64,000 nt of DNA, from the NCBI RefSeq assembly GCF_030463565.1, contig NC_134648.1, positions 46,996,346 to 47,060,345 on the forward strand, read 5' to 3'. This document shows positions 48,601 through 57,643 of this stretch, piece by piece. The notes beneath the pieces are model-generated. The model made no database searches. It saw only the letters and a list, made by a program, of their open reading frames with translations, and had not been told where the DNA came from. Made by a program: the position numbers and the translations under genes. Source of the DNA: Pelecanus crispus (Eukaryota > Chordata > Aves > Pelecaniformes > Pelecanidae). Position 1 is the first letter of the stretch. Every line of letters begins with the position of its first letter.

Positions 48601-49057
48601 GGCAGGGAACAAAACCGGTAAGAGTCATAGCCGTAGTAGCAGCAGCAGTAGTAGCAGCAGCACTTCAAGCAGTACTAGCAGTGGAAGTAGTTCCAGCACT
48701 GGCAGCAGTAGCAGCCGGAGTAGTTCCACCAGCAGCAGCACTACCAGTGGAAGTACTAGCAGGGACAGTAGCAGCAGTAGCTCTAGCAGTAGTGAAAGCA
48801 GAAGTCGAAGCCGAGGAAGAGGGCATAACAGAGATAGAAAACGCAGAAGGAGCACGGACAGGAAGCGAAGGGATGCTTCAGGAGTAGATAGAAGTCACAA
48901 GTCCTCAAAAGGTGGGAGTAGAGATACCAAAAGCTCAAAGGATAAAAGTTCAAGATCTGACAGAAAGAGGTCTATATCAGAAAGTAGTCGGTCAGGCAAG
49001 AGAACTTCACGGAGTGAAAGAGACCGTAAATCAGACAGGAAAGACAAAAGGCGTTAA
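39488..49057 (+). CDS. PNN: PNN (pinin), nuclear speckle/splicing and desmosome-associated protein, complete, 693 aa
   Basis: Pinin is a nuclear speckle protein that joins exon-junction-associated complexes with RNPS1/SAP18, modulates alternative splicing, and was first described at desmosomes (family knowledge). Nine exons: 39488-39600, 40072-40143, 41071-41139, 42299-42371, 42456-42550, 44532-44607, 46350-46505, 46588-46726 and 47769-49057. The joined product is 693 aa; human is 717. In order are a conserved N-terminal pinin domain ([20 protein letters not shown] at about 49-58), a charged coiled-coil stretch at about 167-235, a Glu-rich block (about 282-480), a Gln/Pro patch, and a C-terminal Ser/Arg-Ser domain from about residue 535 ending in DRKDKRR. 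Four introns split Arg codons as AG|G. The 5' end shares a CpG island with TRAPPC6B. Confidence 0.97.
39608..39844. repeat. G and C homopolymer runs in PNN intron 1
   Basis: G11 at 39608-39618, G14 at 39643-39656 and C21 at 39824-39844. C14 lies just upstream of the gene at 39421-39434. They could form G-quadruplexes on either strand and are prone to assembly error. Confidence 0.8.
40072..40143 (+). CDS. PNN: PNN exon 2 (residues 38-61)
   Basis: A 72-bp exon in phase 2 at both ends, [20 protein letters not shown] to LLL. It could be skipped in frame. Confidence 0.95.
41071..41139 (+). CDS. PNN: PNN exon 3 (residues 62-84)
   Basis: A 69-bp symmetric exon, [20 protein letters not shown] to AS, donor AG|gtgggt. 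Confidence 0.95.
42299..42371 (+). CDS. PNN: PNN exon 4 (residues 85-109)
   Basis: [20 protein letters not shown] to IKK; donor AAG|gtaata. Confidence 0.95.
42456..42550 (+). CDS. PNN: PNN exon 5 (residues 110-140)
   Basis: [20 protein letters not shown] to EKGKQ. Intron 4 before it is only 84 bp (42372-42455). Confidence 0.95.
42551..44531 (+). other. PNN: PNN intron 5
   Basis: A 2-kb intron with T-rich stretches. Open frames of up to 107 codons match nothing I know. No repeat is recognised. Confidence 0.4.
44532..44607 (+). CDS. PNN: PNN exon 6 (residues 141-166)
   Basis: [20 protein letters not shown] to ATER; weak donor AGG|gtactt. Confidence 0.95.
46350..46505 (+). CDS. PNN: PNN exon 7 (residues 167-218), coiled coil
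   Basis: A 156-bp phase-0 exon of Lys/Arg/Glu-rich helix, [20 protein letters not shown] to VELAQL. Confidence 0.96.
46588..46726 (+). CDS. PNN: PNN exon 8 (residues 219-264)
   Basis: [20 protein letters not shown] to SQKKMN. Intron 7 is 82 bp (46506-46587). Confidence 0.96.
47769..49057 (+). CDS. PNN: PNN exon 9 (residues 265-693 and stop): Glu-rich and RS domains
   Basis: Begins [20 protein letters not shown]. It has long Glu/Lys/Gln stretches, then from about 48,610 a Ser run coded by AGC/AGT triplets, RSRSRGRG motifs and basic DRK repeats to TAA at 49055-49057. Confidence 0.96.
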
Positions 49058-49275
49058 CAGAAGAGACCAAGCTTCTTTAGCCTAATCTTTGCAGCGGAAG
49101 ATTATTTGAGTGAAAGGATTCCTTGTAAGGAGGAGGAGAAGGCTGCCTTAAGAATTGCATGCTGTAAAAAATCTTTTGGAAAAATGCAGACTGTTTACCA
49201 GGCATTCTTGTACTTTTTACATAATTTTGTAAAAGGTTACTTACCAAAATTATGTGAAGTTCCTGAAAATGTAAA

Positions 49276-50138
49276 AATAAAAGATTAACACTCCTTTGCA
49301 TCTTTTTTTAAATATCCTGTACTCATTCAGATCCTCTGTATATTTTAATAGGTAAACCTTTAAGTAGGTGTGATCACTTCTTCTGTATCATACACATTTT
49401 TTTTTGTAGAAATAAATGTTCATTTTAAATAAATTGTTTGAGATGTCCTGTTGGCAATTAAATTCCCCTTTTAGATCATATGTAGGGAGGCAATGTTGCA
49501 GCAAACGTAAAATTTTGCTTTTCCCCTCTATTCCTTGCAAGAATGGGAATCTTAAGACCCAGTAAAGGGAGTAATCTATCCAGTGCTGGGTAGGAAGGGA
49601 AAGTAATTGATTTGGATCTATACCTTTTGTTTTCTTCTGTAATCACAAGCTCTTACTCAACTCTGTCTTCCTGTTTTATAAAACTTTTTCCTATCCGTAG
49701 GCAAGCAGTGATTAAATGGGTATGTTAACACTGGCCGAGATAGCTCAAGTCAGTCTGGAATGCCACTCTTACCTGCCTTCTGCAGGTGCTTTGGTAGTAT
49801 TTACATCTATGTTCTGGAGACAGTTAATCTGTTTAATGATGTTCCTTGCTTTGATGGCCAGTGGAGGAAAGACTTCAGCTTGCTTCTCAACCAGGATTCT
49901 TTTTATTTTAGTTGCAGACTAATCTTTGATCCCTTCATACCACTAGGAATAATTACATTGCAGTGTCGGAGTTACCTGGGACTACCTAATGTTGTGTGCG
50001 TGCAAGAATGCTTTCTGAATGTATTTAATACAACTTAAAGTGGTATGGTGTTATCTATGAAGGTGAATACTGTTTTTATATAATTTTGTATGGAAAACAA
50101 TAACATCTGTCGCTCTGTTCTGTACATGTGCAAATAAA
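49276..50138 (+). terminator. PNN: PNN 3'UTR with several candidate polyadenylation signals
   Basis: AATAAA occurs at 49276-49281, 49411-49416, 49428-49433 and 50133-50138. The last has an upstream TGTA and a downstream T/G-rich run, so it could end a long 3'UTR. Which is used cannot be told from the sequence. Confidence 0.5.
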
Positions 50139-50149
50139 TGTGGCTTTGT

Positions 50150-53060
50150 AGACTACTCTCTTGATGCCTATGATGTTTTCTATAACACAGGTATATTAGT
50201 CTTTCTACATTTAAAGCATGAATCATAATTGCAGGTGACTGTACCTTAGAAGCTCTGTATCCAAAATTGTTCTTCTAGGCTTTAATTAATACCTATTAAC
50301 CAAATACGAAACACTGCTATAATCCATGTTGTCTTGGCAGGAAGAGAATTGTCATATGCCAGATCGCAGACCAGGAAGTCCTAGAAAGATTTCGGAATGG
50401 AAATTACATGTAAGCTTATTTTACTCAAGTAATGTGGAAAAAGGAATGATAGAAAAGGGGGAAAAAACTAAGAATGAAGTAGAGATTCTTCATGTGAGTG
50501 GGCAACAGAGCATGTACACTCTATGCCTGTCATGTGGAGTGCTTCCATCAGGTGGTCCCTTCTAGCTTTAAATAGAGCTTTAGGCCTTTTTTTTTTTTCT
50601 TATTTTTTAGAGCTTTTATACTATGCACTGACTCTATATCATTTCCTTGTTGTCTTTTTCTTCAGTCCTGATGCACAGATAAACTGGAAGGCTCCAAGAA
50701 TGTATTTTTTTCCATGATGCTCCACTCGGAGTCCTTGTCAGAGTAGATTTTACACAGATTGTTCATTAATTATAAGCTGAAACATGACTTTGCATAAAAG
50801 GTACACCTCTTCACATTCCTGCTCCTTTACTTAAGGTGATGTCTTTGTGCTAAGATCAGCTCCATTGTGTGTATACAAAGGAAACCTGAACGTAATTTTT
50901 CTGCAGAAAGTAGGTATTGGTGAACTAAACACCTACCTCCAGCAAAATTAATTTCCAAAACCAGTAAATTTGCAAATAGGTTTCTAGAGTATCTTTTGTT
51001 TATCAGGACAGTAATGGTCTTGCAGTTAGGTGCCAGTTACAATTTTGAGATTCAGGTTCAGCTGCTGATTTTGTAGCAATTACTGTGGTACAGCAGGACA
51101 AACCTATTCATTTTATGTATGTCCTGGATCTTTAAAATGAGTTTCCCTGCTCAAAGAAGTATTTCTCTGACACTACATGTATGTATGATGGGGTCAATGC
51201 TGTGGCAGTGGTGTATGAGTACCATACAGAGGTCTCTGTTTTGGATGATATAATTTTGCTCTTTCAGACTTCTCCCCCTGCCCCCATCTCAGTTTTATAG
51301 CAAACCTGTGTTTTACCACAACCCTTCTTCAGGCAGTTGTTATTAGTTGACAGTGTTCTATCATATTGTAAAATGTGAAGCATTCAAAGCTTGGAAACGT
51401 ATTCTCAAAATTCAAAGTAATACAAGTCACAAGTTCCATGATTTTCTAGAAATGCACTGTTAGTTGTCATGCTTGCTACCATTTCTGTAATAGGGAAGCA
51501 ATAATGGCTTTTTCTTGCTATTTGTTATCCTGGCTGAAAAAGTTGGTTTAAACCTGGATGATGAATGACTGTTACCTGTTTAGATTTGTCTTAACTGGAA
51601 GAGTGAATTAGTGTTCCTTTTCTTCCTTTGACTTTTTAATTTTTAAAAGATACTTGTTGAAAAAAAATAAAATCTTTTTGGCATGACAGTTGATTCAGTG
51701 TAAAAGTTGATCTGTATTTTTATCCAAACGTCCTAAGTCAAGAGAACTGTATTTTTTAAGTGCTTTTGCCAGGGACTGTATTCTTCGATATATTAGAGCA
51801 ATATTCTGCACAGTGAAACCCTACATTTCTGTATGGAGCCTTTTGGTGCTATCATAAGAATATAACCAAAGCTGTATACACTGTTGTTATAACATAGATG
51901 TTGACTTTAACGTGCTTAGGAGAACTTTTACCAACCTGTGATTTGCTTTGGGATCTTTATTGTTAATGCAGATACTGAATAGTCTAGGAAATGCAGTATC
52001 TCTTTTACTTATACAACGCTGTGTCTTAAAAGAGCCATCCAGTGTGCCATATGCCTTGGTTTATTTAAAGTACACCATTAATTCTGAGTTGATCCTTCCG
52101 TGAATTTTAATGCATCACAAGGGATCTCTGCATTTCTAGCTGGGTAGTTAAAGTTACAAAGATGTCATTGCAAATAAAAAGTTAATAGTATCATCTGAAC
52201 AAAAGCTGTTGGAAGTAGATCTTACTTTTTCATTAGCATTGTTTGTCTTTGTATGTGTAATAGTACTCATATCTGTTGCTTCAGTTCTGCAGAACAGAAA
52301 TTAACTGAAATCTCACTTTATCTGCTACAAAGCTTTCAACTCCTTGGAAGCGTCCTTTGGAAGCCAGCTATGTTAAACACTATGAATCTTTATCTTTGAC
52401 TTTAGTTCAAAGGTGATTAGAAATTATGCTTGTATAGCATCTGCAAGTATAGGATTTACACCCAGAAGAAAAGAATATTTGATATAAATATGATTTATTA
52501 TTGAAGTTACTAGAGGAACAAATAACACAGAACAGAGATCAGAGCAGTGCTCATCAGCCTTTTAACAGCTTCAAACCTAGAAGAATGATTGAGACCTAAG
52601 CTACACAATGAGCAGTGCCCAGAATAACTTGAAAATTGCAGATGTAGATTAAACTGAGTAGCTAAGATGAGCTGCAACATTTTATCTCCATATAAAGACT
52701 TGAGAATTAGTTTGAGTATCCATATGAAACTGAAGTCAGAGCCATTTTCAGAGCTATTTTGACAAATAGAGTAATAATGTACAGATCACAAGGTGTGGGT
52801 CTGATAGTTTGTTCTCCCACACAAACTTGCTGAAGTACGTAATTTTAGGTGTCAGAATACATGGTTTTAGGTGAATCAGCTCCATGTTACCCGGGTCAAA
52901 AAGGGACTGTTAACCTTTCTAGGCCCGTTACTGGGTTTTGTCCCATGTTCCATGGTTGGTGTGCAACATTATGAAAGACTCTTCTGGCCAGTTGTTAATC
53001 TTGGTGGGATAAAAATGTCCTTTTTTTGATTTTGCACACCACTATATATAGTGTTATATA
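50150..53060. other. Intergenic region downstream of PNN
   Basis: AT-rich sequence with scattered AATAAA motifs (for example near 51665) and no recognisable gene or repeat. A TA-rich stretch at 53042-53066 abuts the CR1 insertion. Confidence 0.4.
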
Positions 53061-53065
53061 TATAT

Positions 53066-55344
53066 AGCGACCACGACATGATAAAGTTCTCAATTTTGGG
53101 TGATGCTAAGCGGAGGGGCACCAAAACCAAAACATGGACTTCCGGAGGGCAGACTTTGCCCTCTTCAGGACCCTGGTTGGGAAAGTCCCTTGGGAGGCGG
53201 TCCTGAAGGGCAAAGGGGTCCAGGAAGGCTGGGCCCTCTTCAAGAAGGAAGTCTTAAGGGCGCAGGAGCGGGCTGTCCCCGTGTGTCGTAAGACCAACCG
53301 GAGGGGAAATCGACCGGCCTGGCTGAATAGGGAGCTTTTGCGGGGACTCAGGGAAAAAAGGAGAGTCTACCGCCTTTGGCAGAAGGGGCGGGCAGCTCAG
53401 GAGGAGTACAGGGATCTTGTTAGGTCCTGCAGGGAGGAAATTAGAAAGGCAAAAGCCCAGCTAGAACTCAATCTGGCCAGTGCTGTAAAAGACAATAAAA
53501 AATGCTTTTATAAGTACATCAGCAATAAAAGGAGAGCCAAGGAGGATCTCCATTCTTTGCTGGATGTGGGGGGGAACATTGTCACCGAGGACAAGGAAAA
53601 GGCTGAAGTACTTAACGCCTTCTTTGCCTCTGTGTTCAACAGCCAGACCGGTCATCCCCAGGGTACTCAGGCCCTTGAGCAAGAGGATAGGGATAGGGAC
53701 CAGAATGGAGCCCTCATAGTCCAGGAGGAAGCAGTTAATGACCTGCTATGCCACCTGGACGCTCACAAGTCTATGGGGCCGGATGGGATCCACCCGAGAG
53801 TACTGAGGGAGCTGGCAGAGGAGCTTGCCAAGCCACTTTCCATCATCTATCAACAGTCCTGGTTAACAGGGGAGGTCCCTGATGACTGGAGGCTTGCCAA
53901 TGTGACGCCCATCTATAAGAAGGGCCGGAAGGAGGACCCGGGGAACTACAGGCCTGTCAGCCTGACCTCGGTGCCGGGGAAGATTATGGAGAGGTTCATC
54001 TTGAGCGAACTCCACAGGCAAGTACAGGTCAACCAGGGGATCAGGCCCAGCCAGCATGGGTTCACAAAAGGCAGGTCCTGCTTGACCAACCTGATCTCCT
54101 TCTATGACCTGGTGACCCGCCTGGTAGATGATGGAAAGGCTGTGGATGTCATCTACCTGGACTTTAGCAAAGCTTTTGACACCGTCTCGCATAATATCCT
54201 CCTCGGGAAGCTGGCAGCTCACGGCTTAGACAGGCATACTCTTCGCTGGGTAAAGAACTGGTTGGGTGGCCGAGCCCAGAGAGTAGTGATAAATGGTGTT
54301 AAGTCCAGTTGGCGGCCGGTCACGAGCGGTGTTCCCCAGGGCTCTGTTTTAGGGCCAGTCTTGTTCAATATCTTTATCAATGATCTGGATGAGGGGATCG
54401 AGTGCACCCTCAGTAAGTTTGCAGACGACACCAAATTGGGTGGGAGTGTCGATCTGCTCGAGGGTAGGATGGCCCTGCAGAGGGACCTGGACAGGCTGGA
54501 TCGATGGGCCGTGGCCAACTGTATGAGGTTCAACAAGGCCAAGTGCCGGGTCCTGCACTTCGGTCACAACAACCCCATGCAACGCTACAGGCTTGGGGAG
54601 GAGTGGCTGGAAAGCTGCCTGGCCGAAAAGGATCTGGGGGTGTTAGTAGATAGCCGGCTGAACTTGAGCCAGCAGTGTGCCCAGGTGGCCAAGAAGGCCA
54701 ACAGCATCCTGGCTTGTATCAGGAATGCTGTGGCCAGCAGGAGCAGGGAGGTGATTGTCCCCCTGTACTCGGCGCTGGTGAGGCCGCACCTGGAATACTG
54801 TGTCCAGTTTTGGGCCCCTCACTACAAGAAAGACATTGAGGTGCTGGAGCGTGTTCAGAGGCGGGCAACGAAGCTGGTGAAGGGTCTGGAGAACAAGTCT
54901 TATGAGGAGCGGCTGAGGGAACTGGGGTTGTTTAGCCTGGAAAAGAGGAGGCTGAGGGGAGACCTTATCGCTCTCTACAACTACCTGAAAGGAGGTTGTA
55001 GTGAGGTGGGTGTTGGTCTCTTCTCCCAAGTAGCTAGCGATAGGACAAGAGGAAATGGGCTTAAGCTGCGCCAGGGGAGGTTTAGACTGGAGATTAGGAA
55101 GAATTTCTTTACGGAAAGGGTGGTCAGGCATTGGAACAGGCTGCCCAGAGAGGTGGTGGAGTCACCATCCCTGGAGGCATTTAAAAAACGGGTAGATGTG
55201 GCACTTCGGGATATGGTTTAGTCTGGTCTACCCTTGATTAGTCTAGAGTGGGCTTGGTAGTGTAGGTTAATGGTTGGACTGGATGATCTTAAAGGTCTTT
55301 TCCAACCTAGATGATTCTATGATTCTCTGATTCTATGATTCTAT
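53066..55344 (+). mobile_element. CR1 LINE, 5'-truncated, with intact reverse transcriptase frame
   Basis: A CR1-family non-LTR retrotransposon. It begins inside the end of the endonuclease region, where the SDHDMI motif is readable at 53066. The frame shifts by one between about 53107 and 53134, then stays open to 55221. The 3'UTR ends in ATTCTATG-type octamer repeats. The upstream endonuclease and ORF1 are missing, so the copy was dead on arrival. The lack of stops over 695 codons suggests a young insertion. Confidence 0.93.
53134..55221 (+). CDS. CR1 ORF2 fragment: reverse transcriptase, 695 codons
   Basis: The frame opens [17 protein letters not shown] and runs to a TAG at 55219-55221. 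Around residues 110-150 is the conserved [17 protein letters not shown] and YKYI region. The reverse transcriptase domain covers about residues 240-480: [20 protein letters not shown], motif [12 protein letters not shown], motif [14 protein letters not shown], and motif C FADDTKL with the catalytic Asp pair. The C-terminal region ends in the CR1-typical [20 protein letters not shown]. The ATG is only the first in frame; the ancestral protein continued upstream through the endonuclease. Confidence 0.9.
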   Translation: MDFRRADFALFRTLVGKVPWEAVLKGKGVQEGWALFKKEVLRAQERAVPVCRKTNRRGNRPAWLNRELLRGLREKRRVYRLWQKGRAAQEEYRDLVRSCREEIRKAKAQLELNLASAVKDNKKCFYKYISNKRRAKEDLHSLLDVGGNIVTEDKEKAEVLNAFFASVFNSQTGHPQGTQALEQEDRDRDQNGALIVQEEAVNDLLCHLDAHKSMGPDGIHPRVLRELAEELAKPLSIIYQQSWLTGEVPDDWRLANVTPIYKKGRKEDPGNYRPVSLTSVPGKIMERFILSELHRQVQVNQGIRPSQHGFTKGRSCLTNLISFYDLVTRLVDDGKAVDVIYLDFSKAFDTVSHNILLGKLAAHGLDRHTLRWVKNWLGGRAQRVVINGVKSSWRPVTSGVPQGSVLGPVLFNIFINDLDEGIECTLSKFADDTKLGGSVDLLEGRMALQRDLDRLDRWAVANCMRFNKAKCRVLHFGHNNPMQRYRLGEEWLESCLAEKDLGVLVDSRLNLSQQCAQVAKKANSILACIRNAVASRSREVIVPLYSALVRPHLEYCVQFWAPHYKKDIEVLERVQRRATKLVKGLENKSYEERLRELGLFSLEKRRLRGDLIALYNYLKGGCSEVGVGLFSQVASDRTRGNGLKLRQGRFRLEIRKNFFTERVVRHWNRLPREVVESPSLEAFKKRVDVALRDMV

Positions 55345-55640
55345 GACAAGAGGAAATGGGCTCAAGCTGCGCCAGGGGAGATTTAGATTGGATATTAGGA
55401 GAAAATTCTTCACAGAAAGGGTAGTCAAGCATTGGAACAGGCTGCCCAGAGAGGTGGTGGAGTCACCATCCCTGGAAGCATTCAAAAAACGGGTAGATGT
55501 AGCACTTTGGGGCATGGTTTAGTCTAGTCTACCCTTGATTGGTTTAGTGTGGACTTGGTAATGTTAGGTTAATGGTTGGACTGGATGATCTTAAAGGTCT
55601 TTTCCAACCTAAATGATTCTATGATTCTATGATTCTATAG
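55345..55640 (+). mobile_element. Second CR1 3' end, head-to-tail with the first
   Basis: Starts at acaagaggaaatgggctcaa and repeats the last ~60 codons and 3'UTR of the upstream CR1 with scattered substitutions (for example RLDIRRKFF against RLEIRKNFF). It ends in its own ATTCTATG repeats. It is a separate 5'-truncated copy or a diverged duplication. Confidence 0.9.
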
Positions 55641-55697
55641 AGTCCTCCCGGTATAAATTTCTCACCAATCTGTCCTAATCTGTAGAGACTCAGGAAT

Positions 55698-55714
55698 GGG
55701 GGGGGGGGGGGGGG
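55698..55714. repeat. G17 homopolymer
   Basis: Seventeen G residues followed by an A-rich run, about 60 bp after the CR1 pair. Confidence 0.9.
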
Positions 55715-57310
55715 AGAAAAAAAAATGCCCATCCTACTTTTCTGCTCACCAGGTTTCTTTGCATTTGTCATGTTTCAGCTGCTTGGTATTCCATTTCTTC
55801 CCTTTCACTGCCTACAGATAAACGTGGAGGACCGCAGGGAAGGTCCCAAATCACTGACCCTCTAAGCAACACAAGATCCAGGGGAGTGAAGGGGAGAGAA
55901 TGTCGATGCTGGGGATGGGGTTGCATCAAAGCTGTCAGGAGCGAGTCGGGGGGCTGATCTGTAGCGTATTTTCCCTGGAGACAGCTCTCCGGTGGATTAC
56001 CTAACAGCAGAGGCAGATGGTGTACTAGGTCATAGGATAGGCCTGTCTGACTACCAGGTCATGTGGCAAAGGAAGGGGCCAAAGTGTTAGATTGCAAGTG
56101 GAGGACATGTCATCTACCGTGATTTTTGTGTTTGCAGGCCATTGCTGGTTAACGTGACCCTGGCTCGCTCTGTGCCCCCTCTCCCAGCCTCCAGCAGCTG
56201 GTCTGTTTGCTGGCTCAGTAGATGAGGCTGAGCACCAGTGTCTGGCAGGTTTGAGTTGTGGAGCAGGAGGGAGGGGGAGCTGTGCTGCAAGTAGGATACA
56301 GCTTAGGTTCATGGAAAGAGAAAGCAGGGTGAATTCTGCATGAGTCACGCTCAGGACTAAAGGAGGGGCAGGCCTACTAGGAAGCATGTGACTGCAAATA
56401 TGAGCAGGTTGGGAAGGAATGCAGATTCTTGGGGCGCTATCAAGAAGGGAGAGGAGAGGCTACCTCATGCAGGAGAGTGGGAAAGGCAAGGTGAAGCCCC
56501 TTTTGTAGGTAAATTAGACACACTGTGTTTAGGTCACCAAGGAAGCGCAGGACAACGATGTGAAGCCTTTGAAGCAAAGCTTACTTCTAACACAAACCCC
56601 TCTGCCGGATTTTATTTATAGCACAACTTCATACCTATATAAGCAGTGTACAACTCCCTGCATAATTACTACTTCAAAGCGTAATCTGTATTTGAGAAAA
56701 CATTATTTGTAACTCCATATTGGGTAATAGGTTGCTAAGAAACAGAGGGTATTCCTTAAAAAGCAGGACCTATCATCTGCTTAGCTTTGTTATATTGCTC
56801 TGTGATATATGATGTAGAGATAGCATATGGATTTTCTAGTTGTCTTAAGAGCCTGAAAACTGCCAAGCACCTTTAAAAGACTTTGGAGTTGAGTAAGTAT
56901 TCCCCATGCTAAAGGATTGTACTTAGCATCTCATGTATGAGAAAACTCCAAAAGAGTATGTGGAAAAAATTTGTTCTGAGTTCCCAGTGACCACCTATAA
57001 ATAAGCTAAAACACATCAGTGCACACAAAATATAGTCTATTAAATAAAAAAAGCTACAAATTTGTAGCTATATTAGCAATCATGCAAATCTATGTAAGCA
57101 TAAAATTGATAGTCCATCTTAAAATCAGATGGAAGATGTATATTAAAAATGCATTCATAATCCAGAAAAAATCCTAATACAACTCTTTGAATTTCCCCTA
57201 ACACAATCTTCCACAAACTCATTACAAAAGAACCTGATAAAGCCTAAATTTTGATGTGACCAGAACTAGTTTCTTTGTATTCAAAACATCAGTCTAGCTA
57301 TCAGAACATA
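55715..57310. other. Intergenic region upstream of MIA2
   Basis: The first part (to about 56,600) is moderately GC-rich with no frame above 120 codons; the rest is AT-rich. No gene is recognised. Part of the right end should be MIA2 promoter. Confidence 0.4.
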
Positions 57311-57323
57311 GTTAATTATTAAA
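57311..57323 (+). promoter_or_regulatory. HNF1-like site upstream of MIA2
   Basis: GTTAATTATTAAA matches the HNF1 palindrome GTTAATNATTAAC at 12 of 13 positions, 206 bp before the MIA2 ATG. Human MIA2 is reported to be an HNF1-dependent hepatocyte gene. The motif is seen; its function is inferred. Confidence 0.55.
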
Positions 57324-57528
57324 CATGTGTGTGTAATCAGGACACCTGACTTTGCAGATTGTTAGCAGGTTAGCATAGTGTACTTCTGTTTAAGCAGATG
57401 AGAAGAAAAATAGGAATAAGTTTATTTGCAATGTTTTGTTAGGCTAAGAAAAATAATGCAGAATATTCTTGCTAACCACGCATCGATGCAGTTTCCACAG
57501 TTTCAGTGCATTCTAGATTTAATCTAAA

Positions 57529-57643
57529 ATGTCAAGGATCTTGGATCAGAGAATTTTGCTGTTAGTAATTTCATTTTCAACAAGTCTGCGGAGTACAAAG
57601 GTACTTTCAGAATGGAAGAAGTGCGGTGATCAGGAATGTGAGA
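57529..57643 (+). CDS. MIA2: MIA2 exon 1 (residues 1-38), signal peptide
   Basis: MSRILDQRILLLVISFSTSL onward to KKCGDQECE, donor GAG A|gtaagt. It aligns with the human MIA2 start around RILLLAIS and KKCGDLECE. Confidence 0.88.

Noticed and set aside
48625-48855. Leu-rich antisense frame in PNN exon 9
   Set aside because: It is the complement of the AGC/AGT serine tract.
53461-55131. Minus-strand frames of 73-162 codons across the CR1
   Set aside because: Complement shadows of the reverse transcriptase frame.
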